Positions 38,601 through 53,600 of a stretch of DNA of 64,000 nt are shown one piece after another. The DNA is from Parapristionchus giblindavisi (taxonomy: Eukaryota; Nematoda; Chromadorea; Rhabditida; Diplogasteridae). Under the pieces are notes generated by a model, which was not told the origin of the DNA, did no database searches, and saw only the letters and a list, made by a program, of their open reading frames with translations. Both the position numbers and the translations under genes were made by a program. The stretch covers positions 1,860,001 to 1,924,000 of the forward strand of contig CALSFV010000202.1 of assembly GCA_943737045.1 (NCBI GenBank). Direction: 5' to 3'. Each line of letters starts with the position of its first letter. Within the stretch, counting starts at the first letter, position 1.

Positions 38601-41600
38601 GGCCTCGAAAATATGAATTGTACGGAACAAAGAATGATTAGAATTCACGAAATCATTTATCCTGACTACGAGCCTTTTGCTAATAATGTGAATAATGTGA
38701 TCTATGATAGAATAGATAAAATAGGAATATAGGAGTATAAATATAGGAACAGAAGCAAAAATGGAGTACAACTCGTGACTGTAAAATTCATAAATATTTA
38801 GTGACCTATTTTTAACGATTGGTTGAACTTTGTTGATCGTACAATGCTCTTCAGAGATGTGGTTAAACGAAAGATGAAACGTATTTGAACTCAATACCGC
38901 GCGCTCTCTCGAGAGTGGCGAGATAGCGTGCGGAAATGAGAGAGTGCGATTGAGCGCGCTCATTGAAACATAAAAAAACTCCTCGCGATCACGGGCTGAG
39001 CCTACTTGTGCATTTTCCTGTGTACGAGCATCACTTCGAGTAAAATGACATAATAAAGCTACATATCACTGTGTATTTCTAGAAATTTAATTTTCGATTT
39101 ATGCAATTTACAAATATCTCCATGTGGCCAATCTCCTGGGTTGGGTTCCCGGTCGTTTCACCGCCTCCGCCCCACCAAGGCGACCGAAAGGGGAATTGGT
39201 AGTTCCAAGATCATGCGGTAAAAATAGGTCCGAAGAAGAGATTAGACCCTCCGGACTGAATTGGCCTCGAAAATATGAATTGTACGGAACAAAGAATGAT
39301 TAGAATTCACGAAATCATTTATCCTGACTACGAGCCTTTTGCTTTGCTGATCGTACAATGCTCTTCAGAGATGTGGTTAAACGAAAGATGAAACGTATTT
39401 GAACTCAATTCCGCGCGCTCTCTCGAGAGTGGCGAGATAGCGTGCGGAAATGAGAGAGTGCGATTGAGCGCGCTCATTGAAACATAAAAAACTCCTCGCG
39501 ATCACGGGCTGAGCCTACTTGTGCATTTTCCTGTGTACGAGCATCACTTCGAGTAAAATGACATAATAAAGCTACATATCACTGTGTATTTCTAGAAATT
39601 TAATTTTCGATTTATGCAATTTACAAATATCTCCATGTGGCCAATCTCCTGGGTTGGGTTCCCGGTCGTTTCACCGCCTCCGCCCCACCAAGGCGACCGA
39701 AAGGGGAATTGGTAGTTCCAAGATCATGCGGTAAAAATAGGTCCGAAGAAGAGATTAGACCCTCCGGACTGAATTGGCCTCGAAAATATGAATTGTACGG
39801 AACAAAGAATGATTAGAATTCACGAAATCATTTATCCTGACTACGAGCCTTTTGCTTTGCTGATCGTACAATGCTCTTCAGAGATGTGGTTAAACGAAAG
39901 ATGAAACGTATTTGAACTCAATTCCGCGCGCTCTCTCGAGAGTGGCGAGATAGCGTGCGGAAATGAGAGAGTGCGATTGAGCGCGCTCATTGAAACATAA
40001 AAAAACTCCTCGCGATCACGGGCTGAGCCTACTTGTGCATTTTCCTGTGTACGAGCATCACTTCGAGTAAAATGACATAATAAAGCTACATATCACTGTG
40101 TATTTCTAGAAATTTAATTTTCGATTTATGCAATTTACAAATATCTCCATGTGGCCAATCTCCTGGGTTGGGTTCCCGGTCGTTTCACCGCCTCCGCCCC
40201 ACCAAGGCGACCGAAAGGGGAATTGGTAGTTCCAAGATCATGCGGTAAAAATAGGTCCGAAGAAGAGATTAGACCCTCCGGACTGAATTGGCCTCGAAAA
40301 TATGAATTGTACGGAACAAAGAATGATTAGAATTCACGAAATCATTTATCCTGACTACGAGCCTTTTGCTTTGCTGATCGTACAATGCTCTTCAGAGATG
40401 TGGTTAAACGAAAGATGAAACGTATTTGAACTCAATTTCGCGCGCTCTCTCGAGAGTGGCGAGATAGCGTGCGGAAATGAGAGAGTGCGATTGAGCGCGC
40501 TCATTGAAACATAAAAAACTCCTCGCGATCACGGGCTGAGCCTACTTGTGCATTTTCCTGTGTACGAGCATCACTTCGAGTAAAATGACATAATAAAGCT
40601 ACATATCACTGTGTATTTCTAGAAATTTAATTTTCGATTTATGCAATTTACAAATATCTCCATGTGGCCAATCTCCTGGGTTGGGTTCCCGGTCGTTTCA
40701 CCGCCTCCGCCCCACCAAGGCGACCGAAAGGGGAATTGGTAGTTCCAAGATCATGCGGTAAAAATAGGTCCGAAGAAGAGATTAGACCCTCCGGACTGAA
40801 TTGGCCTCGAAAATATGAATTGTACGGAACAAAGAATGATTAGAATTCACGAAATCATTTATCCTGACTACGAGCCTTTTGCTAATAATGTGAATAATGT
40901 GATCTATGATAGAATAGATAAAATAGGAATATAGGAGTATAAATATAGGAACAGAAGCAAAAATGGAGTACAACTCGTGACTGTAAAATTCATAAATATT
41001 TAGTGACCTATTTTTAACGATTGGTTGAACTTTGTTGATCGTACAATGCTCTTCAGAGATGTGGTTAAACGAAAGATGAAACGTATTTGAACTCAATACC
41101 GCGCGCTCTCTCGAGAGTGGCGAGATAGCGTGCGGAAATGAGAGAGTGCGATTGAGCGCGCTCATTGAAACATAAAAAACTCCTCGCGATCACGGGCTGA
41201 GCCTACTTGTGCATTTTCCTGTGTACGAGCATCACTTCGAGTAAAATGACATAATAAAGCTACATATCACTGTGTATTTCTAGAAATTTAATTTTCGATT
41301 TATGCAATTTACAAATATCTCCATGTGGCCAATCTCCTGGGTTGGGTTCCCGGTCGTTTCACCGCCTCCGCCCCACCAAGGCGACCGAAAGGGGAATTGG
41401 TAGTTCCAAGATCATGCGGTAAAAATAGGTCCGAAGAAGAGATTAGACCCTCCGGACTGAATTGGCCTCGAAAATATGAATTGTACGGAACAAAGAATGA
41501 TTAGAATTCACGAAATCATTTATCCTGACTACGAGCCTTTTGCTAATAATGTGAATAATGTGATCTATGATAGAATAGATAAAATAGGAATATAGGAGTA

Positions 41601-44600
41601 TAAATATAGGAACAGAAGCAAAAATGGAGTACAACTCGTGACTGTAAAATTCATAAATATTTAGTGACCTATTTTTAACGATTGGTTGAACTTTGTTGAT
41701 CGTACAATGCTCTTCAGAGATGTGGTTAAACGAAAGATGAAACGTATTTGAACTCAATACCGCGCGCTCTCTCGAGAGTGGCGAGATAGCGTGCGGAAAT
41801 GAGAGAGTGCGATTGAGCGCGCTCATTGAAACATAAAAAACTCCTCGCGATCACGGGCTGAGCCTACTTGTGCATTTTCCTGTGTACGAGCATCACTTCG
41901 AGTAAAATGACATAATAAAGCTACATATCACTGTGTATTTCTAGAAATTTAATTTTCGATTTATGCAATTTACAAATATCTCCATGTGGCCAATCTCCTG
42001 GGTTGGGTTCCCGGTCGTTTCACCGCCTCCGCCCCACCAAGGCGACCGAAAGGGGAATTGGTAGTTCCAAGATCATGCGGTAAAAATAGGTCCGAAGAAG
42101 AGATTAGACCCTCCGGACTGAATTGGCCTCGAAAATATGAATTGTACGGAACAAAGAATGATTAGAATTCACGAAATCATTTATCCTGACTACGAGCCTT
42201 TTGCTTTGCTGATCGTACAATGCTCTTCAGAGATGTGGTTAAACGAAAGATGAAACGTATTTGAACTCAATTCCGCGCGCTCTCTCGAGAGTGGCGAGAT
42301 AGCGTGCGGAAATGAGAGAGTGCGATTGAGCGCGCTCATTGAAACATAAAAAACTCCTCGCGATCACGGGCTGAGCCTACTTGTGCATTTTCCTGTGTAC
42401 GAGCATCACTTCGAGTAAAATGACATAATAAAGCTACATATCACTGTGTATTTCTAGAAATTTAATTTTCGATTTATGCAATTTACAAATATCTCCATGT
42501 GGCCAATCTCCTGGGTTGGGTTCCCGGTCGTTTCACCGCCTCCGCCCCACCAAGGCGACCGAAAGGGGAATTGGTAGTTCCAAGATCATGCGGTAAAAAT
42601 AGGTCCGAAGAAGAGATTAGACCCTCCGGACTGAATTGGCCTCGAAAATATGAATTGTACGGAACAAAGAATGATTAGAATTCACGAAATCATTTATCCT
42701 GACTACGAGCCTTTTGCTAATAATGTGAATAATGTGATCTATGATAGAATAGATAAAATAGGAATATAGGAGTATAAATATAGGAACAGAAGCAAAAATG
42801 GAGTACAACTCGTGACTGTAAAATTCATAAATATTTAGTGACCTATTTTTAACGATTGGTTGAACTTTGTTGATCGTACAATGCTCTTCAGAGATGTGGT
42901 TAAACGAAAGATGAAACGTATTTGAACTCAATACCGCGCGCTCTCTCGAGAGTGGCGAGATAGCGTGCGGAAATGAGAGAGTGCGATTGAGCGCGCTCAT
43001 TGAAACATAAAAAACTCCTCGCGATCACGGGCTGAGCCTACTTGTGCATTTTCCTGTGTACGAGCATCACTTCGAGTAAAATGACATAATAAAGCTACAT
43101 ATCACTGTGTATTTCTAGAAATTTAATTTTCGATTTATGCAATTTACAAATATCTCCATGTGGCCAATCTCCTGGGTTGGGTTCCCGGTCGTTTCACCGC
43201 CTCCGCCCCACCAAGGCGACCGAAAGGGGAATTGGTAGTTCCAAGATCATGCGGTAAAAATAGGTCCGAAGAAGAGATTAGACCCTCCGGACTGAATTGG
43301 CCTCGAAAATATGAATTGTACGGAACAAAGAATGATTAGAATTCACGAAATCATTTATCCTGACTACGAGCCTTTTGCTTTGCTGATCGTACAATGCTCT
43401 TCAGAGATGTGGTTAAACGAAAGATGAAACGTATTTGAACTCAATTCCGCGCGCTCTCTCGAGAGTGGCGAGATAGCGTGCGGAAATGAGAGAGTGCGAT
43501 TGAGCGCGCTCATTGAAACATAAAAAACTCCTCGCGATCACGGGCTGAGCCTACTTGTGCATTTTCCTGTGTACGAGCATCACTTCGAGTAAAATGACAT
43601 AATAAAGCTACATATCACTGTGTATTTCTAGAAATTTAATTTTCGATTTATGCAATTTACAAATATCTCCATGTGGCCAATCTCCTGGGTTGGGTTCCCG
43701 GTCGTTTCACCGCCTCCGCCCCACCAAGGCGACCGAAAGGGGAATTGGTAGTTCCAAGATCATGCGGTAAAAATAGGTCCGAAGAAGAGATTAGACCCTC
43801 CGGACTGAATTGGCCTCGAAAATATGAATTGTACGGAACAAAGAATGATTAGAATTCACGAAATCATTTATCCTGACTACGAGCCTTTTGCTTTGCTGAT
43901 CGTACAATGCTCTTCAGAGATGTGGTTAAACGAAAGATGAAACGTATTTGAACTCAATTCCGCGCGCTCTCTCGAGAGTGGCGAGATAGCGTGCGGAAAT
44001 GAGAGAGTGCGATTGAGCGCGCTCATTGAAACATAAAAAAACTCCTCGCGATCACGGGCTGAGCCTACTTGTGCATTTTCCTGTGTACGAGCATCACTTC
44101 GAGTAAAATGACATAATAAAGCTACATATCACTGTGTATTTCTAGAAATTTAATTTTCGATTTATGCAATTTACAAATATCTCCATGTGGCCAATCTCCT
44201 GGGTTGGGTTCCCGGTCGTTTCACCGCCTCCGCCCCACCAAGGCGACCGAAAGGGGAATTGGTAGTTCCAAGATCATGCGGTAAAAATAGGTCCGAAGAA
44301 GAGATTAGACCCTCCGGACTGAATTGGCCTCGAAAATATGAATTGTACGGAACAAAGAATGATTAGAATTCACGAAATCATTTATCCTGACTACGAGCCT
44401 TTTGCTTTGCTGATCGTACAATGCTCTTCAGAGATGTGGTTAAACGAAAGATGAAACGTATTTGAACTCAATTTCGCGCGCTCTCTCGAGAGTGGCGAGA
44501 TAGCGTGCGGAAATGAGAGAGTGCGATTGAGCGCGCTCATTGAAACATAAAAAACTCCTCGCGATCACGGGCTGAGCCTACTTGTGCATTTTCCTGTGTA

Positions 44601-47600
44601 CGAGCATCACTTCGAGTAAAATGACATAATAAAGCTACATATCACTGTGTATTTCTAGAAATTTAATTTTCGATTTATGCAATTTACAAATATCTCCATG
44701 TGGCCAATCTCCTGGGTTGGGTTCCCGGTCGTTTCACCGCCTCCGCCCCACCAAGGCGACCGAAAGGGGAATTGGTAGTTCCAAGATCATGCGGTAAAAA
44801 TAGGTCCGAAGAAGAGATTAGACCCTCCGGACTGAATTGGCCTCGAAAATATGAATTGTACGGAACAAAGAATGATTAGAATTCACGAAATCATTTATCC
44901 TGACTACGAGCCTTTTGCTAATAATGTGAATAATGTGATCTATGATAGAATAGATAAAATAGGAATATAGGAGTATAAATATAGGAACAGAAGCAAAAAT
45001 GGAGTACAACTCGTGACTGTAAAATTCATAAATATTTAGTGACCTATTTTTAACGATTGGTTGAACTTTGTTGATCGTACAATGCTCTTCAGAGATGTGG
45101 TTAAACGAAAGATGAAACGTATTTGAACTCAATACCGCGCGCTCTCTCGAGAGTGGCGAGATAGCGTGCGGAAATGAGAGAGTGCGATTGAGCGCGCTCA
45201 TTGAAACATAAAAAACTCCTCGCGATCACGGGCTGAGCCTACTTGTGCATTTTCCTGTGTACGAGCATCACTTCGAGTAAAATGACATAATAAAGCTACA
45301 TATCACTGTGTATTTCTAGAAATTTAATTTTCGATTTATGCAATTTACAAATATCTCCATGTGGCCAATCTCCTGGGTTGGGTTCCCGGTCGTTTCACCG
45401 CCTCCGCCCCACCAAGGCGACCGAAAGGGGAATTGGTAGTTCCAAGATCATGCGGTAAAAATAGGTCCGAAGAAGAGATTAGACCCTCCGGACTGAATTG
45501 GCCTCGAAAATATGAATTGTACGGAACAAAGAATGATTAGAATTCACGAAATCATTTATCCTGACTACGAGCCTTTTGCTAATAATGTGAATAATGTGAT
45601 CTATGATAGAATAGATAAAATAGGAATATAGGAGTATAAATATAGGAACAGAAGCAAAAATGGAGTACAACTCGTGACTGTAAAATTCATAAATATTTAG
45701 TGACCTATTTTTAACGATTGGTTGAACTTTGTTGATCGTACAATGCTCTTCAGAGATGTGGTTAAACGAAAGATGAAACGTATTTGAACTCAATACCGCG
45801 CGCTCTCTCGAGAGTGGCGAGATAGCGTGCGGAAATGAGAGAGTGCGATTGAGCGCGCTCATTGAAACATAAAAAAACTCCTCGCGATCACGGGCTGAGC
45901 CTACTTGTGCATTTTCCTGTGTACGAGCATCACTTCGAGTAAAATGACATAATAAAGCTACATATCACTGTGTATTTCTAGAAATTTAATTTTCGATTTA
46001 TGCAATTTACAAATATCTCCATGTGGCCAATCTCCTGGGTTGGGTTCCCGGTCGTTTCACCGCCTCCGCCCCACCAAGGCGACCGAAAGGGGAATTGGTA
46101 GTTCCAAGATCATGCGGTAAAAATAGGTCCGAAGAAGAGATTAGACCCTCCGGACTGAATTGGCCTCGAAAATATGAATTGTACGGAACAAAGAATGATT
46201 AGAATTCACGAAATCATTTATCCTGACTACGAGCCTTTTGCTAATAATGTGAATAATGTGATCTATGATAGAATAGATAAAATAGGAATATAGGAGTATA
46301 AATATAGGAACAGAAGCAAAAATGGAGTACAACTCGTGACTGTAAAATTCATAAATATTTAGTGACCTATTTTTAACGATTGGTTGAACTTTGTTGATCG
46401 TACAATGCTCTTCAGAGATGTGGTTAAACGAAAGATGAAACGTATTTGAACTCAATACCGCGCGCTCTCTCGAGAGTGGCGAGATAGCGTGCGGAAATGA
46501 GAGAGTGCGATTGAGCGCGCTCATTGAAACATAAAAAACTCCTCGCGATCACGGGCTGAGCCTACTTGTGCATTTTCCTGTGTACGAGCATCACTTCGAG
46601 TAAAATGACATAATAAAGCTACATATCACTGTGTATTTCTAGAAATTTAATTTTCGATTTATGCAATTTACAAATATCTCCATGTGGCCAATCTCCTGGG
46701 TTGGGTTCCCGGTCGTTTCACCGCCTCCGCCCCACCAAGGCGACCGAAAGGGGAATTGGTAGTTCCAAGATCATGCGGTAAAAATAGGTCCGAAGAAGAG
46801 ATTAGACCCTCCGGACTGAATTGGCCTCGAAAATATGAATTGTACGGAACAAAGAATGATTAGAATTCACGAAATCATTTATCCTGACTACGAGCCTTTT
46901 GCTAATAATGTGAATAATGTGATCTATGATAGAATAGATAAAATAGGAATATAGGAGTATAAATATAGGAACAGAAGCAAAAATGGAGTACAACTCGTGA
47001 CTGTAAAATTCATAAATATTTAGTGACCTATTTTTAACGATTGGTTGAACTTTGTTGATCGTACAATGCTCTTCAGAGATGTGGTTAAACGAAAGATGAA
47101 ACGTATTTGAACTCAATACCGCGCGCTCTCTCGAGAGTGGCGAGATAGCGTGCGGAAATGAGAGAGTGCGATTGAGCGCGCTCATTGAAACATCAAAAAC
47201 TCCTCGCGATCACGGGCTGAGCCTACTTGTGCATTTTCCTGTGTACGAGCATCACTTCGAGTAAAATGACATAATAAAGCTACATATCACTGTGTATTTC
47301 TAGAAATTTAATTTTCGATTTATGCAATTTACAAATATCTCCATGTGGCCAATCTCCTGGGTTGGGTTCCCGGTCGTTTCACCGCCTCCGCCCCACCAAG
47401 GCGACCGAAAGGGGAATTGGTAGTTCCAAGATCATGCGGTAAAAATAGGTCCGAAGAAGAGATTAGACCCTCCGGACTGAATTGGCCTCGAAAATATGAA
47501 TTGTACGGAACAAAGAATGATTAGAATTCACGAAATCATTTATCCTGACTACGAGCCTTTTGCTAATAATGTGAATAATGTGATCTATGATAGAATAGAT

Positions 47601-50600
47601 AAAATAGGAATATAGGAGTATAAATATAGGAACAGAAGCAAAAATGGAGTACAACTCGTGACTGTAAAATTCATAAATATTTAGTGACCTATTTTTAACG
47701 ATTGGTTGAACTTTGTTGATCGTACAATGCTCTTCAGAGATGTGGTTAAACGAAAGATGAAACGTATTTGAACTCAATACCGCGCGCTCTCTCGAGAGTG
47801 GCGAGATAGCGTGCGGAAATGAGAGAGTGCGATTGAGCGCGCTCATTGAAACATAAAAAACTCCTCGCGATCACGGGCTGAGCCTACTTGTGCATTTTCC
47901 TGTGTACGAGCATCACTTCGAGTAAAATGACATAATAAAGCTACATATCACTGTGTATTTCTAGAAATTTAATTTTCGATTTATGCAATTTACAAATATC
48001 TCCATGTGGCCAATCTCCTGGGTTGGGTTCCCGGTCGTTTCACCGCCTCCGCCCCACCAAGGCGACCGAAAGGGGAATTGGTAGTTCCAAGATCATGCGG
48101 TAAAAATAGGTCCGAAGAAGAGATTAGACCCTCCGGACTGAATTGGCCTCGAAAATATGAATTGTACGGAACAAAGAATGATTAGAATTCACGAAATCAT
48201 TTATCCTGACTACGAGCCTTTTGCTTTGCTGATCGTACAATGCTCTTCAGAGATGTGGTTAAACGAAAGATGAAACGTATTTGAACTCAATTCCGCGCGC
48301 TCTCTCGAGAGTGGCGAGATAGCGTGCGGAAATGAGAGAGTGCGATTGAGCGCGCTCATTGAAACATAAAAAACTCCTCGCGATCACGGGCTGAGCCTAC
48401 TTGTGCATTTTCCTGTGTACGAGCATCACTTCGAGTAAAATGACATAATAAAGCTACATATCACTGTGTATTTCTAGAAATTTAATTTTCGATTTATGCA
48501 ATTTACAAATATCTCCATGTGGCCAATCTCCTGGGTTGGGTTCCCGGTCGTTTCACCGCCTCCGCCCCACCAAGGCGACCGAAAGGGGAATTGGTAGTTC
48601 CAAGATCATGCGGTAAAAATAGGTCCGAAGAAGAGATTAGACCCTCCGGACTGAATTGGCCTCGAAAATATGAATTGTACGGAACAAAGAATGATTAGAA
48701 TTCACGAAATCATTTATCCTGACTACGAGCCTTTTGCTTTGCTGATCGTACAATGCTCTTCAGAGATGTGGTTAAACGAAAGATGAAACGTATTTGAACT
48801 CAATTCCGCGCGCTCTCTCGAGAGTGGCGAGATAGCGTGCGGAAATGAGAGAGTGCGATTGAGCGCGCTCATTGAAACATAAAAAAACTCCTCGCGATCA
48901 CGGGCTGAGCCTACTTGTGCATTTTCCTGTGTACGAGCATCACTTCGAGTAAAATGACATAATAAAGCTACATATCACTGTGTATTTCTAGAAATTTAAT
49001 TTTCGATTTATGCAATTTACAAATATCTCCATGTGGCCAATCTCCTGGGTTGGGTTCCCGGTCGTTTCACCGCCTCCGCCCCACCAAGGCGACCGAAAGG
49101 GGAATTGGTAGTTCCAAGATCATGCGGTAAAAATAGGTCCGAAGAAGAGATTAGACCCTCCGGACTGAATTGGCCTCGAAAATATGAATTGTACGGAACA
49201 AAGAATGATTAGAATTCACGAAATCATTTATCCTGACTACGAGCCTTTTGCTTTGCTGATCGTACAATGCTCTTCAGAGATGTGGTTAAACGAAAGATGA
49301 AACGTATTTGAACTCAATTTCGCGCGCTCTCTCGAGAGTGGCGAGATAGCGTGCGGAAATGAGAGAGTGCGATTGAGCGCGCTCATTGAAACATAAAAAA
49401 CTCCTCGCGATCACGGGCTGAGCCTACTTGTGCATTTTCCTGTGTACGAGCATCACTTCGAGTAAAATGACATAATAAAGCTACATATCACTGTGTATTT
49501 CTAGAAATTTAATTTTCGATTTATGCAATTTACAAATATCTCCATGTGGCCAATCTCCTGGGTTGGGTTCCCGGTCGTTTCACCGCCTCCGCCCCACCAA
49601 GGCGACCGAAAGGGGAATTGGTAGTTCCAAGATCATGCGGTAAAAATAGGTCCGAAGAAGAGATTAGACCCTCCGGACTGAATTGGCCTCGAAAATATGA
49701 ATTGTACGGAACAAAGAATGATTAGAATTCACGAAATCATTTATCCTGACTACGAGCCTTTTGCTAATAATGTGAATAATGTGATCTATGATAGAATAGA
49801 TAAAATAGGAATATAGGAGTATAAATATAGGAACAGAAGCAAAAATGGAGTACAACTCGTGACTGTAAAATTCATAAATATTTAGTGACCTATTTTTAAC
49901 GATTGGTTGAACTTTGTTGATCGTACAATGCTCTTCAGAGATGTGGTTAAACGAAAGATGAAACGTATTTGAACTCAATACCGCGCGCTCTCTCGAGAGT
50001 GGCGAGATAGCGTGCGGAAATGAGAGAGTGCGATTGAGCGCGCTCATTGAAACATCAAAAACTCCTCGCGATCACGGGCTGAGCCTACTTGTGCATTTTC
50101 CTGTGTACGAGCATCACTTCGAGTAAAATGACATAATAAAGCTACATATCACTGTGTATTTCTAGAAATTTAATTTTCGATTTATGCAATTTACAAATAT
50201 CTCCATGTGGCCAATCTCCTGGGTTGGGTTCCCGGTCGTTTCACCGCCTCCGCCCCACCAAGGCGACCGAAAGGGGAATTGGTAGTTCCAAGATCATGCG
50301 GTAAAAATAGGTCCGAAGAAGAGATTAGACCCTCCGGACTGAATTGGCCTCGAAAATATGAATTGTACGGAACAAAGAATGATTAGAATTCACGAAATCA
50401 TTTATCCTGACTACGAGCCTTTTGCTAATAATGTGAATAATGTGATCTATGATAGAATAGATAAAATAGGAATATAGGAGTATAAATATAGGAACAGAAG
50501 CAAAAATGGAGTACAACTCGTGACTGTAAAATTCATAAATATTTAGTGACCTATTTTTAACGATTGGTTGAACTTTGTTGATCGTACAATGCTCTTCAGA

Positions 50601-53600
50601 GATGTGGTTAAACGAAAGATGAAACGTATTTGAACTCAATACCGCGCGCTCTCTCGAGAGTGGCGAGATAGCGTGCGGAAATGAGAGAGTGCGATTGAGC
50701 GCGCTCATTGAAACATAAAAAACTCCTCGCGATCACGGGCTGAGCCTACTTGTGCATTTTCCTGTGTACGAGCATCACTTCGAGTAAAATGACATAATAA
50801 AGCTACATATCACTGTGTATTTCTAGAAATTTAATTTTCGATTTATGCAATTTACAAATATCTCCATGTGGCCAATCTCCTGGGTTGGGTTCCCGGTCGT
50901 TTCACCGCCTCCGCCCCACCAAGGCGACCGAAAGGGGAATTGGTAGTTCCAAGATCATGCGGTAAAAATAGGTCCGAAGAAGAGATTAGACCCTCCGGAC
51001 TGAATTGGCCTCGAAAATATGAATTGTACGGAACAAAGAATGATTAGAATTCACGAAATCATTTATCCTGACTACGAGCCTTTTGCTAATAATGTGAATA
51101 ATGTGATCTATGATAGAATAGATAAAATAGGAATATAGGAGTATAAATATAGGAACAGAAGCAAAAATGGAGTACAACTCGTGACTGTAAAATTCATAAA
51201 TATTTAGTGACCTATTTTTAACGATTGGTTGAACTTTGTTGATCGTACAATGCTCTTCAGAGATGTGGTTAAACGAAAGATGATACGTATTTGAACTCAA
51301 TACCGCGCGCTCTCTCGAGAGTGGCGAGATAGCGTGCGGAAATGAGAGAGTGCGATTGAGCGCGCTCATTGAAACATAAAAAACTCCTCGCGATCACGGG
51401 CTGAGCCTACTTGTGCATTTTCCTGTGTACGAGCATCACTTCGAGTAAAATGACATAATAAAGCTACATATCACTGTGTATTTCTAGAAATTTAATTTTC
51501 GATTTATGCAATTTACAAATATCTCCATGTGGCCAATCTCCTGGGTTGGGTTCCCGGTCGTTTCACCGCCTCCGCCCCACCAAGGCGACCGAAAGGGGAA
51601 TTGGTAGTTCCAAGATCATGCGGTAAAAATAGGTCCGAAGAAGAGATTAGACCCTCCGGACTGAATTGGCCTCGAAAATATGAATTGTACGGAACAAAGA
51701 ATGATTAGAATTCACGAAATCATTTATCCTGACTACGAGCCTTTTGCTTTGCTGATCGTACAATGCTCTTCAGAGATGTGGTTAAACGAAAGATGAAACG
51801 TATTTGAACTCAATTTCGCGCGCTCTCTCGAGAGTGGCGAGATAGCGTGCGGAAATGAGAGAGTGCGATTGAGCGCGCTCATTGAAACATAAAAAACTCC
51901 TCGCGATCACGGGCTGAGCCTACTTGTGCATTTTCCTGTGTACGAGCATCACTTCGAGTAAAATGACATAATAAAGCTACATATCACTGTGTATTTCTAG
52001 AAATTTAATTTTCGATTTATGCAATTTACAAATATCTCCATGTGGCCAATCTCCTGGGTTGGGTTCCCGGTCGTTTCACCGCCTCCGCCCCACCAAGGCG
52101 ACCGAAAGGGGAATTGGTAGTTCCAAGATCATGCGGTAAAAATAGGTCCGAAGAAGAGATTAGACCCTCCGGACTGAATTGGCCTCGAAAATATGAATTG
52201 TACGGAACAAAGAATGATTAGAATTCACGAAATCATTTATCCTGACTACGAGCCTTTTGCTAATAATGTGAATAATGTGATCTATGATAGAATAGATAAA
52301 ATAGGAATATAGGAGTATAAATATAGGAACAGAAGCAAAAATGGAGTACAACTCGTGACTGTAAAATTCATAAATATTTAGTGACCTATTTTTAACGATT
52401 GGTTGAACTTTGTTGATCGTACAATGCTCTTCAGAGATGTGGTTAAACGAAAGATGAAACGTATTTGAACTCAATACCGCGCGCTCTCTCGAGAGTGGCG
52501 AGATAGCGTGCGGAAATGAGAGAGTGCGATTGAGCGCGCTCATTGAAACATAAAAAACTCCTCGCGATCACGGGCTGAGCCTACTTGTGCATTTTCCTGT
52601 GTACGAGCATCACTTCGAGTAAAATGACATAATAAAGCTACATATCACTGTGTATTTCTAGAAATTTAATTTTCGATTTATGCAATTTACAAATATCTCC
52701 ATGTGGCCAATCTCCTGGGTTGGGTTCCCGGTCGTTTCACCGCCTCCGCCCCACCAAGGCGACCGAAAGGGGAATTGGTAGTTCCAAGATCATGCGGTAA
52801 AAATAGGTCCGAAGAAGAGATTAGACCCTCCGGACTGAATTGGCCTCGAAAATATGAATTGTACGGAACAAAGAATGATTAGAATTCACGAAATCATTTA
52901 TCCTGACTACGAGCCTTTTGCTAATAATGTGAATAATGTGATCTATGATAGAATAGATAAAATAGGAATATAGGAGTATAAATATAGGAACAGAAGCAAA
53001 AATGGAGTACAACTCGTGACTGTAAAATTCATAAATATTTAGTGACCTATTTTTAACGATTGGTTGAACTTTGTTGATCGTACAATGCTCTTCAGAGATG
53101 TGGTTAAACGAAAGATGAAACGTATTTGAACTCAATACCGCGCGCTCTCTCGAGAGTGGCGAGATAGCGTGCGGAAATGAGAGAGTGCGATTGAGCGCGC
53201 TCATTGAAACATAAAAAACTCCTCGCGATCACGGGCTGAGCCTACTTGTGCATTTTCCTGTGTACGAGCATCACTTCGAGTAAAATGACATAATAAAGCT
53301 ACATATCACTGTGTATTTCTAGAAATTTAATTTTCGATTTATGCAATTTACAAATATCTCCATGTGGCCAATCTCCTGGGTTGGGTTCCCGGTCGTTTCA
53401 CCGCCTCCGCCCCACCAAGGCGACCGAAAGGGGAATTGGTAGTTCCAAGATCATGCGGTAAAAATAGGTCCGAAGAAGAGATTAGACCCTCCGGACTGAA
53501 TTGGCCTCGAAAATATGAATTGTACGGAACAAAGAATGATTAGAATTCACGAAATCATTTATCCTGACTACGAGCCTTTTGCTTTGCTGATCGTACAATG